Shown here: in pieces, positions 1 through 11,550 of the stretch | How positions within the stretch are numbered: position 1 is the stretch's first letter | Layout: each line of letters begins with the position of its first letter | Assembly (NCBI GenBank): GCA_037962975.1 | Contig: CM075673.1 | Location: 158,306,667-158,370,666, forward strand | DNA from: Clitoria ternatea | Taxonomy: Eukaryota; Streptophyta; Magnoliopsida; Fabales; Fabaceae | Direction: 5' to 3' | Length of the DNA stretch: 64,000 bases | The notes under the pieces: generated by a model | What the model was told of the DNA's origin: nothing | The model's input: only the letters and a program-made list of their open reading frames with translations | Database searches by the model: none | Made by a program: the position numbers and the translations under genes

Positions 1-220
1 ACATTGTCAATTCTACCAAGTTAATCACTTCTTTCTGAATATAATAGATCTCCGACCAAAAAATCATGTAGCAAATTCTCAAAGCTATATACATTTCTAC
101 GCTGATAAAACCAAGTTTTGATAGACATGATTTTGTAAAATTGATTTTGTGTAGAAGGGAATAGACTATCGTCTAGCTAATTACAGTTGGCTTTAATATT
201 GTAATTCAGTTAGAGCTAGT
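1..220. other. Unassigned AT-rich flank
   Basis: I recognise no gene here. The segment lies just outside the degenerate copia 5' LTR. Bases 150-166 share GTAGAAGGGAATAGACT with the reverse complement of 12661-12680, so it may be a repeat. It could also be a continuation of intron 4 of TNL-1, but nothing in it proves that. Confidence 0.4.
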
Positions 221-300
221 TGTCAGTGTTGGAATACTTTGTAATTATTATTTCTTATTATACATTGTATCTAGACATTAATTTATTTATGGTGTATAAT
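221..300 (+). repeat. 5' LTR remnant of copia element A
   Basis: It begins with TGT and resembles the start of the 3' LTR at 11187: both carry a TTTGTAATTA type run, then ACATTGTATCTAGACAT and AATTTATTTATGGTG. Similarity stops near 300, so most of the LTR has been lost or replaced. Confidence 0.65.
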
Positions 301-599
301 TATATTCCTAATCACAAGTCACTTGTCCCATATCGTGATTGCTTCAACGACGTTCTTGTCAGTCGCTCTTGTTTATGGTTTGTGTGTACGATTTCGCTCG
401 CCCCTGTTTCTGGTTTTGTGATGTGACACAGGTCCCTCTTGTTTCTAGTTCGTATTTCTGACCCTGCTTGCTCTTGGTTCGTGACTTTGCTCGCCCCTGT
501 TTGTGGGTTTGCAATTTCTGGTCTAAGTGTTGTGATTGTTGGTTTTCGACATTCTTCCTCTTGCAATTCTTTGTTTCTCAATCTCGGATTCATGCCTAT

Positions 600-1032
600 G
601 GAAAATTTGTGTGTTCAACAGCAAGAACTACACTGCCTGGGAATTTCAGTTCAAAATGTTTATGAGAGAGAGGGGTGTGGATACATGTTGACGGCTCTTC
701 TGCAACCCTCAAGGCAGCCAACACATTGGTCGCTTGGGAGATTAAGGACACACATTATTTCTTGGATTCTTGGATCTGTTGAGCTGTAAGTGGTTAATAA
801 TCTTCGATGTTTTATGATTGCCGAGGATGCCGCAAAACGCTTTCAGCTAGAGCTTGATACTACAAGCTATAAACATGGTAATCTTTCTTTTCAGGATTAT
901 TACTCTGGTTTTCTTAATCTTTGGATTGAAGATTCATTCATCTTACATGATAATGTCCTTAAGGAGTCACTAGCAGCTATTCAAGCAGTTTATGAGATCA
1001 GTAAATGTGACCAATTTCTCATGAAACTTTGA
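600..1032 (+). pseudogene. Copia A gag, N-terminal part
   Basis: Conceptual translation in shifting frames gives a tryptophan-centred gag start (KNYTAWEFQF near 624) and later the conserved run ESLAAIQAVYEISKCDQFLMKL (about 966-1030), split here only by frame changes. This is the UBN2/Retrotran_gag type of copia nucleocapsid protein. The frame is broken and ends where an insertion begins. Confidence 0.7.
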
Positions 1033-1766
1033 TGTGGACATCAAAGCCTAGTCCCATTAAGGCCATGATGAGAAGAATCAAGCCCCTGAATCTCATCCAC
1101 GACATATGTGGACCCATGACTATAAGTAAGCTCAAGAAGGTTCAAGAAGTACTACAACACAAGGTGATCCATCTATTGAAGACTCAACAAAAGGAGGAAG
1201 CTAAAACGATTACATGCATAGCATGCTTGATTGCTAGAAGGAAGCTTAAATTAAGAGACTTATTAATTTTCTATTTATTTAAATTTTTATAAGTGCGTTT
1301 GTTCTCATTGAAAGAAAAGACATGTAAAAAAAATTAATAAATTCTCTAGAGCAGGATTTGAACTCATATCACAAGCATAGCTTGTCCATTCCTAATCGCT
1401 TGGACAAATATGTTTTGCTTGTAACATAGGGATTTTTTTCCTTTTATTTATTTTTGCATCAAAGTCATAAACTAAAGTTGTATTACGCAATTTGGGAATA
1501 ATGATTAAACAGAATAGGTATTATTCAGAAAGGTGAAAGCTTATCCTTTGCTAGGGTTCTTCTTTGAACCATTGATCTTATCAAGAATTACATAATTCTT
1601 GTGGTGATCCAAGGCTCATCAGATTGTCCGGTTTCTGACGCCTTTCTTTTCTCTTGTGCTCCTTTTAATTTGTTGGAGTCTTCACAGGTTAGAATTCTCA
1701 GATTCTCAATATCAGACTTAATTTTGTTTGGCTAGTTCTAGATAGACCCTAAACTCCATCATACTT
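1030..1766. other. Insertion within copia A gag
   Basis: The gag reading breaks off after MKL (about 1030) and resumes at LRP near 1764, so about 735 bp are inserted. The first part (about 1036-1290) encodes a short lysine-rich stretch beginning GPMTISKLKKVQEVLQ, similar in style to the C-terminal end of some gypsy polyproteins (weak evidence). On the minus strand, 1345-1420 contains a tRNA-like B-box (GAGTTCAAATCC) downstream of an A-box-like stretch, so a SINE component is possible. No clear terminal repeats were found. Confidence 0.4.
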
Positions 1767-2110
1767 AGACCATGATTTGAAATTGCTCAAGTTGGTCTAC
1801 TAAATCGAGATCCATTCCTTCTTTGGATGTTTTTGTTGGTGAACTACTTCGAGATAACAGTTTTTACTCACCTAAGGGGGAATGTCCGGTGACTTGGCTG
1901 ATTCTGACTTTGTTACAATTGCCTATTATGCTCAAAGTAAAGGCAAGGGTTGAGATATATGGCAAGTCCAATGCTTCTCATGCAAATAACTTGGTCACAT
2001 TGCTTGCAACTTTCGTAATAAATTTTGCAACTATTGCAAGAACCATGGTCACATCATCATTGAGTGTCCTAGAGACCAGCCCAACGTTCATTCCAAGCCT
2101 TGAAAGGAAC
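1767..2110 (+). pseudogene. Copia A gag, C-terminal part with zinc knuckle
   Basis: The reading resumes with FEIAQVGLLNRD and a LDVFVGELLRD motif (about 1822-1855), standard in copia gag. A CCHC-type zinc knuckle is readable across frames at about 1975-2080. Several frameshifts make it non-functional. Confidence 0.65.
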
Positions 2111-2169
2111 TACTAGTTCAGCAAGTCAATCTCATGCTCCTACAGCTTATGAGAATAATGTTGACTTTG

Positions 2170-3215
2170 GACCCAGTGCAACAAACGGTAAGGTACTATC
2201 AACTCTCTCTGCCCTGGCATTATGGGTAAGTCTACTACTCCTTCCTCTTGGTTTGTTGGTTCTAGGGCCTTAAATCATATGACTTGTATCCTGTGAATTT
2301 GCACAATGTCCATGCCTATCATGGTACCCATAACATTCAAATCGATGATGGTAGAATCATTTCCATATGTTGTTGGTGACCTTAATTCTTTCTTTCGAAA
2401 TGTATGTCTCCTGAATTGGCATCCAATTTGATTTTAGTTGGTCAATTGGTGGATAATAATTGTAATGTTATTTTTTCTTAGGCTGGTTGTTTCGTGTGGG
2501 ATCAGGTGTCGTGGAAAATGGTCGTGAAGAGGAAAATGGGTCGATTGTTTCCACTCTAGTTTACTCTTCATAGTTTCTTGTCATTTGCTTGTAATAATGT
2601 CTCAACCACATTTGAGATGTGGCATAAAAAGTTAGGGAACCCAAATTCTGTCATTTTGTCACATTTAATAAAAAATGGTTTGTTAGTTAATAAAACTATT
2701 TCTTCTACATGTCTCCCTTATTTTGTGTGCAAACTTACCTAAAGCAAAACTCTTTCTTTTCCTTCTTATACCCATCATGCTGACAAATGCTTTCATACTA
2801 TTCATAGTGATGTTTTGGGTGTGTTTCATGTTTTATCTCATGCTCAATATAAATATTTTGTGACATTTATTGATGACTATAGTTGTTTCACTTGGATTTC
2901 ACTTTCTTTGCTTCAAATTTGAGGTGTCTATCATGTTTAAAAATCTTTCAGCTTATGTTGCAACCCAATTTCATGTCAAAATTAAAACTTTACACACTAA
3001 TTCTGGTGGAGGGGTATCTTTCTCATGAATTTCAAGAGTACTTGCACCATGGCATCATTTCTCAACGTTGTGCCCCTATACACCTCACAAGATGGCATTG
3101 CAAAACAAAAAAATCATCATTTGCTTAATGAGCATGGTCCTTACTCCTTAAAGCCTCTGTTCCACCTAAATTTTATGTTGAAGCCTTATCAACAACTGTC
3201 TTTTTCAGTAACCCG
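2170..3215 (+). pseudogene. Copia A protease, pre-integrase and integrase
   Basis: Protease-region sequence around ALNHMTC (about 2265-2285) is followed by the pre-integrase block (SPELASNLI, about 2410; MWHKKLGNPNSVILSHL, about 2620). The integrase core follows with FVTFIDDYSCFTWIS (about 2855-2900), EYLHHGIISQR (3040-3066) and KNRHLL-like sequence (about 3110). Frameshifts and stops are frequent. The translation stops matching copia integrase near 3215, where other sequence begins. Confidence 0.75.
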
Positions 3216-3541
3216 ATTCATTTATCTTCTTCTCCCACCTCTCTTTCTCCATTTTCTTTTCCAACATCCCCACCTCTTCTGTTTAACTTATGTCAGCCCC
3301 CTTCTTCTCCGGCAAGCAATAGCTTCTTATTTGTCATTTGCAACTCTGACGAGCGGTGCAACAGCAAGGTGGGACTGATTTACTCCAGCGACCTCAAGCA
3401 CTTCACCTGTAAGCTTTGGCAACATTGTCCAAGCCCTTGCTGCCTTTCGTGACATCCTTGCAAGCATTAAACCCTACGACAACACTCTAATGACCTCCAA
3501 CAGCCACCTATCTTTTGTTTCTTCATCTTTTTTGTTGTAAC
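3216..3541. other. Unrecognised segment between copia A integrase and copia B LTR
   Basis: These 326 bp have no readable domain. They may be a diverged piece of copia A or the left part of the hAT remnant that resumes at 8990, but no hAT terminal sequence (ATAGTAG...) is visible here. Confidence 0.3.
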
Positions 3542-3703
3542 TGTTGAGAACAAGGAAACCGAGACATTGGATGAATTTTGTGTTTGAATACACAACGGAG
3601 TAGCATATTTATAATAGCAATGCAATAAATACAAGATCATAATACAATCATATACAATCAATCCTAATCAATTACATATTTCTATATTTACAATATTTTA
3701 ATA
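3542..3703 (-). repeat. 3' LTR of copia B
   Basis: This is a near copy of 8830-8989: both start TGTTGAGAACAAGGAAACCGA and end at an ATTTTAATA/ATTCTAACA boundary. Several substitutions and small indels separate the two copies, so the insertion is not recent. Confidence 0.9.
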
Positions 3704-3794
3704 CTCCCTCTCAAGCTGGAGCATATAAATCATATGCACCAAACCTGTCACATATGTATTTAATACGAGGACCCCTAAGAGACTTCGTGAAAAC

Positions 3795-5146
3795 CATAGT
3801 AGTCAATAGCGGCCGGAGCGGCCGCTATAGCGGCGGAGCGGGTCCTGGGCGCGACGCGGAGGTCCATCGCGGGAAGCCTTCGATAGCGGCGATCGCGGGG
3901 GGAATCGCGGCGTCGCGGGAGGGTCAAATCGCGGGGCGAAACGCCCGCACCTGCTTCCTCCCTGTTTTGCCCCTGTGTGAAACGGATTTTTTTAAGGGTA
4001 TTTTAGCCCTTTTTGCTTTCTTTCCCCCCCATTTCTGAACCCTAACACCTTCAGCAGCAGCTTTCCCATTTCTTCAAATACGAAAGGTCCATTTCCGCGA
4101 CACCCACCCCATTTCCCCGACACCCACTCATTCTCCGACGTTCCTCACAGGTTTTCCGGCGTTTCCCTCCCATTTCCGGCGAGTCCCTGTCTTCTCCGGC
4201 GAGCCCCTATCTTCTCCGGCGAACCTGTGCTTCTCCGGCGAGTTTCTGGTTCTGTTCTTCTTCACCTCTTCTTCCCTACTTCAGTTCTTCTTCTCTTCTT
4301 CTCCGGTGGGCTGTCGAAATGCTGTTGGAGGCTGTTGAAGGCTGTTGGAGGTTTCTTTTTACTGTTTATGTTGCTGTAATGGGTTTTTTTTTATGGTTCT
4401 AGTTGTCTTATTTTTTAATGGTGTTATGCATGTTCTCTATTCTAATGGTGGGGCTGTGCATGTTTTTTAATGGTTTCTTTTTGCAGTGTATGTTGCTGTA
4501 ATGGGTTTTATTTTTTTATGGTTCTAGTTGTCTTATTTTTTAATGGTGCTATGCATGTTCTCTATTCTAATGGTGGGGCTGTGCATATGTTTTTTAATGG
4601 TTTCTTTTTACAGTGTATGTTGCTGTAATGGGTTTTATTTTTTTATGGTTCTAGTTGTCTTATTTTTTAATGGTGCTGTGCATATTCTCTATTCTAATGA
4701 TGGGGCTGTGCATGTTTTTTAATGGTGGTCCCGTGCATGATATTTTTTAATGGTGCTGATGGTGGTTTTGTTTTTTACTGTTCTGTTTTTTAATGGTGCC
4801 ATGCATATGTTCTGTTTTTTTGCTGTTCTGTTTTCAATGGTGTTGCTGCCATGGTGCTGTTACAGCACTGTAGTAACAGTTTTCCTTCCCCCTCTTTGTT
4901 CCATATTGGTTTCATTCTAAATAATTCCTCTCCATATTAGTTTCACATTCTAAATAATTTGAATATGCTTGTATGGCTTTAAATTTAATTTTTGTGTGAA
5001 TTATTTTGCATATATATATGTGTAGAAAATATTGGAAATATTTATATAGGTTTATTCAAAATAGCGGTCATCCCGCTTTCCGCTATCCTGCTATCCCAGT
5101 TTTAAGGGCGGCCGCTCCGCGCCGCTATTTGGGATTGACTACTATG
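3795..5146. mobile_element. Non-autonomous hAT-type transposon with perfect 8-bp TSD
   Basis: The element is flanked by the exact 8-bp duplication GTGAAAAC (3787-3794 and 5147-5154), the size typical of hAT. Its ends are inverted: CATAGTAGTCAAT on the left, and the same 13 bases as the reverse complement on the right. Both ends carry clusters of AGCGG/CCGCT subterminal motifs. The interior has a CpG-rich start with a short CTTCTCCGGCGAG direct repeat (about 4140-4240), then about three tandem copies of a 122-127-bp T-rich unit from 4371. There is no transposase frame. It is inserted in copia B after the RNase H region. Confidence 0.9.
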
Positions 5147-5154
5147 GTGAAAAC

Positions 5155-6620
5155 ATCTGTCAATTGATCATTGAAATTTACAAATTTTGTAACAATGTCC
5201 CCTGATACAATCTTCTCTCTTATGAAGTTGCAATCTACTTCAATGTGTTTGGTCCTTTAATGAAACACCGAATTAGAAGAAATGTGTAATGTTGCTTGAT
5301 TGTCACAAGTGAGTGTCATAGATGTAGTTTCCCTAAATTTTAGTTCTTCAAGCAAGTGTTTGAGCCATATGAGCTCACATGTAGCCAAAGGCATGGTTCG
5401 GTACTTCGCTTCTGCACTTGATCGAGCTATAACACTTTGCTTTCTACTCTTCCAAGAAACTAGGTTATCCCCAAGGAAGACACAATACCTCGTTGTAGAC
5501 CTCCTATCAATAGGAGATCCTGCTCAATCAGCATCTGAGTATCTAATTATTCGAGTATGACCTTTGTCATCATACAAGAGCCCTTTACCCAGTGCCCTTT
5601 TGATATATTTTAAGATGCGAATGACCGCATCCCAGTGACCTTCAAGGGGAGTTGAAAAATTGACATACCACATTAACGACAAAGGAAATGTCAAGACTTG
5701 TGGCAGTAAGGTAATTTTGCTTTCTAACTAGTCTTCTATATCTCTATGGATCTGAGAGAGGCTCCCCTTGTTCCGACATAAGCTTAGTGTTGGGATCCAT
5801 AGGAGTATCTACCGGTTTGGTCCCCATTAAGCCAGTCTCCTCCAAAATATCCATCACACATTTTCTTTGAGAAATCACAACACCTGATCTAGATTGTGCC
5901 ACCTCTATTCCTTAGAAGTAGCGAAACCTTCCAAGATCCTTTATCTGGAAGTGATGATGCAAGTGTTGTTTTAAAAGAACAATGCCAGTGTGATCACTAC
6001 CTGTAATGACAATGTCATCAACATACACAACCAAGTAAATACACTCGGAGGTAGAATGGTGATAGAAAACAAAATGATCCGCCTCATTCCGAGTCATGCC
6101 AAATTCTTTTACGACAGTGTTGAATCTACCAAACCATGCTTTTGGGGATTGTTTAAGACCATAAAGGGGCTTCCGAAGTCGACAAACCAATCTTGAACAC
6201 TCCCCCTGAGCAACAAAACCAGGTGGTTGCTCCATATATACTTCTTTCGTCAGATCACCATGAAGAAAGACATTCTTGATGTCTAACTGGAAAACAGGCC
6301 AATGACGAATGACAACAATGGAGAGAAATAGATGTACAAAGGTCATCTTAGCCACCAGGGAGAAGTATCACCATAATCAAGGCCAAAAATCTAAGTATAG
6401 CCTTGGGCTACCAAGCGAGCTTTCAAGCGATCAACAGAACCATCTAGACCAATTTTAACTATATAGACCCACCTACATCTGACTATTGTCTTACCGGAGG
6501 GAAGAGGAACAAGATCTTAAGTTCCACTGCTTTGTAGTGCACTCATTTCCTCAATCATGGCTTGTTGCCATCCAGGATGAGACAAAGCTTCATATGCATT
6601 TATAGGAATGACAAGACAAA
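5155..6620 (-). pseudogene. Copia B reverse transcriptase and RNase H
   Basis: On the minus strand, 6355-5912 reads FQLDIKNVFLHGDLTKEVYM, GLKQSPKAWF and the catalytic YVDDIVITGSD. RNase H follows toward 5160, with FLGDNLVSWKSRKQ and RTKHIEVDCNFIREK readable. The frame has stops (for example just after RFRYF at 5912) and frameshifts, so no intact polyprotein is made. The coding end is interrupted by the hAT element at 5146 and resumes for a few codons before 3795. Confidence 0.85.
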
Positions 6621-8352
6621 GAAGACACACCAATATAATGGGAAGGGGACAAACGATGATAAGACAAAGCAACATAATAAGAAGAATGATTGCGAGTGGG
6701 ACGAATACCTTTACAGATAGCAATAGGAAAACTACGATATGGAGCCAGATGAGATGGAGGAGTTGGCTCCCGAAGTAAGTCATATGGGACTTCTTCAGGT
6801 GGAACCTCCAAAGTAGGACAGGGCCGACGTTCATATACCTGAAAAAGACGAGGTGGATCGATTGAGACATCGGTGACCATATGAGACTGATATATAACCT
6901 GCATGGGATAAACAGAAACAGGACCACAAGAAGTAGGACTAACACAGAGCTCTCCATGGTGAGAATTGTAATATATGGACTAGACTCAAAAAAGGTAACA
7001 TCGATGGAAACAAAGTAACAATTAAGGCTAGGAGAGTAACATTTACAACCTTTCTAAGACCTTGTATAACCAAGAAACACACATTTAGTTGCCTAAGCAG
7101 AGAGTTTATCGGTGCTCGTGCCAAGATTGTGGACAAAACAAGTAGAACAAAAAACACTAGGTGGTAAAGAATATAAAGACTGGTAAGGAAACAAGATGGA
7201 GCAGGATACCTGATTATCAAGAACGGAGGATGGCATGCGATTAATTAAATAACAAGCTGTAAGGACAGCATCCCACTAAAATCGATAAGGAATATTACCA
7301 TGTAAAAGAAGTGTCCGAGTTGTTTCAACAAGATGTTGATTTTTTCTTTCTACAATTCCATACTATTGAGGAGTATGGAAGTTTGATGTAAAATCCCATG
7401 AAAAGCCATAAATGATTGAAATGAATTAGATAAATACTCCTAGGCATTATCACTACACAAGGTACGTATAGGAACACCAAATTAGGTTTTAATTTCATTG
7501 TAAAAATTTTGAAAGATTAAAAACAACTAAGAATGATTCTTCATTAAAAATAACCAACTACACCTAGAGTAATCATCAATAAAGGTAACAAAACATTGAT
7601 ATCCTAAATTAGACACCGTACGACATGGACCCCAAATATAAGAATGGACTAAGCTAAATGGAGACTTAGCACGACCTATTATTAAAAAAAATACGACTAT
7701 GTTTACCTAATTGACACGATTCACAAGATAATGTAAACAACTTGGGAAGTGTGGGCACCATTATTTGCTATTTGTGAAGACTTGGATAACCCAACCGAGC
7801 ATGAAGGAGACTGGAATCAACCGCCGACCCCACATGTGCAGAAGGTTTAAGTTGATAAAGCCCATGTGACTCACATCCAGTGGCAATCATCTGCCCCAAC
7901 TCCGATTCTGGATGAAAATAGTCTTTAATAAATGAGACAATGCAATCAAGAAAGCGAGTCAAACGACTAATGGATAATAAATTAAAGGGAGACCCAGGCA
8001 TAGAACATTGTCAACAGGCAAAGAAGGAAAATGGTGAACAATACCAAGTCATTGAGATTGAGTTTGGGATCCATTAGCCATAGTAATGGAAGGTAAATAA
8101 GTAGAGCTAGAAAAGGTAGAAAATAAAGATTTGTTATCGGTAATATGATCGGTGGCCCCAGAGTCAAATACCCAAGGACCAAGAAAGTGAGAAATACCAA
8201 CAAAAGAATTACCAGTTTGCACTACAGAAGCCATGAAACCTGAAATCTTTCATTCCTCACACCACTGAAGAAAATCGTCATAAGTAGGTGTGGATATAGT
8301 CTGCGGTCCAGATGCAAAGGTGGAGATGGTTGGCTGCACAACATTCACCATT
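6621..8352 (-). pseudogene. Copia B protease, pre-integrase and integrase
   Basis: Protease is seen at about 8190-8100 (PWVFDSGATDHITDN, catalytic DSG). The pre-integrase motif HARLGYPSLHK lies near 7780-8001, and integrase fragments (FVTFIDDYSRCSWLF, about 7600; LIACHPPFL and following, about 7250) continue to a linker ending at 6590. Multiple in-frame stops and frame changes occur. The order protease, integrase, RT confirms Ty1/copia. Confidence 0.8.
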
Positions 8353-8817
8353 CTAGAGGAGAGAGTAAATCACAAGCAGCGGAGAAAAATGAACCCTAAC
8401 AGCGTCAAACGGTGTCCAAAACAAACAACCGATACCAAAATCTGATTGTAGACAAGGAGGCAAGCACGACGGTCCAAGTCGGGTCCTAGTTGGCAGTGCG
8501 GCTAGAAGAGAGAAAGTGACGAACAAGGAGGCGGCACGTGGGGGCGTGTGCGACGGCCGTTGGGGGCAGCGCTTCGGGGTTTGGCCGGTCATGAGGAGAC
8601 GCTCTGGATCCTGAGGTTGGTCGGTCGGAAAGTGGTGGCGACGGGCAGAGGCGGATCAGACACAGGAAAAGGGAAAAAAGGTGGTCGAAGAGAGAAACAC
8701 GACCAAAAGAGTGAAGAGATGAAGTAAAACCTACAAAAGCACACGTTTCGAAAAAAAATTCACCGGTGAATAGTGGGCCCACTGGGTAAACACAGATTAG
8801 GGTCGCCTCTCGTTAAG
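8353..8817 (-). other. Copia B leader without recognisable gag
   Basis: The region is GC-rich with several short overlapping frames, none resembling gag. Copia gag would normally lie between the PBS and protease, so it appears deleted or replaced. Confidence 0.5.
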
Positions 8818-8829
8818 CTCTAAATACCA
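8818..8829 (-). other. Copia B primer-binding site
   Basis: Immediately inside the 5' LTR the minus strand reads TGGTATTTAGAGC, one base off the usual plant TGGTATCAGAGC site that pairs with the 3' end of initiator tRNA-Met. Confidence 0.8.
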
Positions 8830-8989
8830 TGTTGAGAACAAGGAAACCGAGAGACATTAGATGAATTTTATGTGTTTGAATACACAACAGAGTATTATAA
8901 TAGCAATGTAATAAATATAGGATCATAATATAATTATATACAATCAATCCTAATTAATTACATATTTCTATATTTATAGTATTCTAACA
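8830..8989 (-). repeat. 5' LTR of copia B
   Basis: This is the partner of 3542-3703. Read on the minus strand it starts TGTTAGAATACTATAAATAT and ends GTTCTCAACA next to the PBS. Confidence 0.9.
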
Positions 8990-9378
8990 TAAACCAACTC
9001 TAACAACACTCAGATAAAATGGAGTCATTATAAGAGTTCAAATGGAGGGGAAGAACCATTGGAACTTGGAGATGAAGATGAAGAATATGATTTCTACAAT
9101 TCTTACTTGATATGACTTATGTTTTTTGTTGCTGCCAAGGAATTCATTATGAGACTTGAACACTGATTTTTAATGTGTTTTGACTTTTAATTATGAATTT
9201 ATGCATTTAGAGTGGTTTTAGTTATTTTTCTCTGTTTTTTTATGTTTTTCTACATATATGTGTTTATGTGCTTTACCCTGCGATAGAATCAAATAACGTC
9301 TACAATTTTCTCTGCAACGCCGCGATCCCAATTTTAGGGTCGACTGATATGCTCCACCATTTGGGATTGCCTACTATG
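8990..9378 (+). mobile_element. 3' remnant of a hAT transposon
   Basis: The end ATTTGGGATTGCCTACTATG (9359-9378) closely matches the right terminus of the hAT element at 3795-5146 (ATTTGGGATTGACTACTATG). Upstream, about 9005-9113 reads as an acidic C-terminal tail (GDEDEEYDFYNSY then stop) of the kind seen at the end of hAT transposases; this is inference. The left part of the element is not seen, probably because copia B inserted and rearranged it. Confidence 0.55.
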
Positions 9379-9399
9379 AATGAAATTGCTTCTCGTTTT

Positions 9400-11170
9400 C
9401 GTATTTCTTGTAGTGTAGTTCTTTTTCGATCATCAATATTATTTTCAAAGTCGTTCTTCTACCTCTAATGGTTTTGTTACTCTTCCTCAATTTTCTAATG
9501 TCTCTTGTCCTATACAACACTTCAAACCACGTCATGTGTATGTCAAACGCCAACCTGCCCCACCCCTTCCTAATGTTGTTACGCTACCTGGACCTATCTC
9601 ATCAGCATAAAGTCGATCAAGACGAGTCATTCATCCACCAATAGGTATAGATTTAGACCTATATCTCTTGCTGCTACTTTATCTGGCATTTTTATTCTTA
9701 CATGTTACTCATAGGCAATTAAGGATGCTCGTGGGTGACAGCAATGCAAGAGGAGCTCCAAACACTTAAAGAGAATTTCACAAGGACATTGTTCTTTGTT
9801 CACCTAATGTGAAACCCATTGGTTGCAAGTGGGTGTATTCTGTGAAATTGAATTCCCATGGCTTACTTAATCGTTACAAGCCTTGGTTAGTTGGTTGCTT
9901 TGGGTAACAAACAATAATATGGGGTGAATTATAATGAGACGTTTGCCCCTATAGGAAAGTTGGCTAGCATTAGAACAATCCTTTCTCTTGTTACCTCTCA
10001 ACAATAGCAACTTCACCAAATGGATGTGAAGAATACATTCCTTCATGGTGATTTGATTGAAGATATTTATGAGTCCTCCTCAAGGCTTGTTTTCTTCTTC
10101 TTCCTCTACCAATGTATGCAAGCTTAAACGCTCTTTGTATTGCCTATGACAGGCTCCTGGGCATTGTTTGAAAAGTTTCGATCCACTCTTCTTGGATTCT
10201 CTTTTACTTAGAGTCAATATGGTTCTTCCTTATTCATTCATCATATAGAAACTAGTATTGTTTTTCTTCTCATTTATATTGACGGTATTGGTCATTACCA
10301 ATTCTGATAATGCATCCATCCAACATCTTAAAGAGCAGCTTAAGGCCTCTTTTTATATGAAAGACCTCGGTGATCTTCTTTGTTTCTTGGGTCTCGAGGT
10401 TTATAGGAATTCCAAAGGTATCTTTCTCCATTAGCATAAATATACCAAGGACTTAATTTCTTTAGCCGGCCTTCACTCTGCTACCCTGGTAGAAACTCTT
10501 CTTGGGGTTAATGTGAGGGTAATCTCTTGTCCAATTTTTTGCTACATCACATTTGGTGGGTAGTCTCAATTACTTGACTATCCAACAAGTGAGCCAATTT
10601 ATGCACCCTCCTCGCCATCATCATTTGGTTGTTGTTCAGTGAATCATTCACTATTTGAAAGGTAGTTCTACTTCTGGCCTCTTCTATCCTGTTGGGACAC
10701 ATACCAACTTGGTTGCTTATAATGATGCGGATTTGGTTGGTTGTCTTAATACTTAATGATTCGTCACTGGATGGTGCATGTTTCTTGGGCCAGTATTCAT
10801 TTCTTGGAAAAGTAAAAAGCAACCATGTGTCTCTAAGTCCTTAACTGAATTTGAGTATTGAGCCATGTCAATGGCTTGTTCAAAAATTATTTGGCTTCGT
10901 GGTCTTTTGGGTGAGCTTGGATTCCCTCATAATGATACAACGCCTCTTCATGGTGACAACGCTAGTGCTATTCAAATCGTTGCCAATACAATCTTTAACG
11001 AGCGTACTAAACATATTGAAGTGGATTATCATTCTATTAAGGAGACTTTGGATATTCATGCCATCCCTCTTCCTCATTAGCTCCAGCTTGTAGATATCTT
11101 TACCAAGACGGTTCCTCGTCTACGACATCAGTTTCTTATTAGCAAAATGACGCTTCTTGACAAACCACAT
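9400..11170 (+). pseudogene. Copia A reverse transcriptase and RNase H
   Basis: After a proline-rich linker (about 9530-9700), RT motifs are readable across frames: KPIGCKWVYSVKLNS (about 9810), QMDVKNTFLHGDLIED (about 10018) and LKEQLKASFYMKDLGDL (10330-10375). RNase H follows, with NYLT (10570), WKSKKQ (about 10805) and MSMACSKIIWLRGLLGELGFP (10865-10927) leading to ERTKHIEVDYHSIKE (about 11000-11045). Stops and frameshifts make it inactive. A purine tract and the 3' LTR follow directly. Confidence 0.8.
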
Positions 11171-11186
11171 CAATTGGAGGGGGGAA

Positions 11187-11550
11187 TGTTAATGTAAGAA
11201 TATTTTGTAATTACTATTTCCTATACATTGTATCTAGACATCAATTTATTTATGGTGCATATTATACTCTTAATTTAGACTAGACAGTTAGGAAATAGAA
11301 TATTCTATAGTTATTTGTTATAAATGACCTAGTATTATTTATTTGGGAGAATGGAATGAAAGAGACATCTAAGCCAAAATTATTTGACATTAGTTATAGT
11401 GCACTCTCTAGAACTTTCCTATTCTGTTAGTGGCTTCAGCTAGAAGCTATTCCGCATAAATACAGAGCTCACATTGTACTTCACCCAGATTATCAATATA
11501 AGAGTTTTTTCAATTTTCAATTTTTTCTCTCAAATTCTCTAAAACTATTA
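11187..11550 (+). repeat. 3' LTR of copia A
   Basis: It starts TGTTAATG right after the purine tract GGAGGGGGGAA (11176-11186) and ends near CTATTA, where the sequence turns to TGGTTTATG, a PBS-like junction. Its start matches the remnant at 221-300. Its 3' half (from about 11415) is similar to the inverted copy at 12444-12600. Confidence 0.75.

Larger units (their letters stand above)
3542..8989 (-). mobile_element. Ty1/copia element B (minus strand), gag-less and broken
   Basis: It is flanked by two 160-bp LTRs (3542-3703 and 8830-8989) that begin TGTTGAGAAC on the plus strand. On the minus strand the order is LTR, PBS, leader, protease, pre-integrase, integrase, RT, RNase H, a purine tract (GAGAGGGAG, 3704-3713) and LTR. 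No gag is recognisable. The short LTRs and tRNA-iMet-type PBS resemble the Ale/Retrofit group (inference). A hAT element at 3795-5146 sits near the end of its RNase H region. Flanks GTAAC and TAAAC only partly match as a target duplication. Confidence 0.9.
221..11550 (+). mobile_element. Degenerate Ty1/copia element A, split by nested insertions
   Basis: Copia domains occur in order on the plus strand: gag (about 600-1030 and 1767-2110), protease and pre-integrase (2170-2560), integrase (2570-3215), RT (about 9790-10430), RNase H (about 10560-11165), a purine-rich tract (11176-11186) and a 3' LTR (11187-11550). Many stops and frameshifts show it is an old, dead copy. The integrase-to-RT stretch is opened by 3216-9378, which holds a second copia element and hAT remnants. 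A 0.7-kb insertion splits gag. No target duplication could be matched, because only about 80 bp of the 5' LTR survives. Confidence 0.8.

Noticed and set aside
3754..4038. Plus-strand frame of 94 codons rich in Gly and Arg
   Set aside because: It spans the hAT terminus and its CpG-rich front; the composition comes from AGCGG/GGCGG motifs.
8353..8782. Minus-strand frames of 79 and 98 codons in the copia B leader
   Set aside because: No similarity to gag or any domain I recognise; a GC-rich leader gives chance frames.
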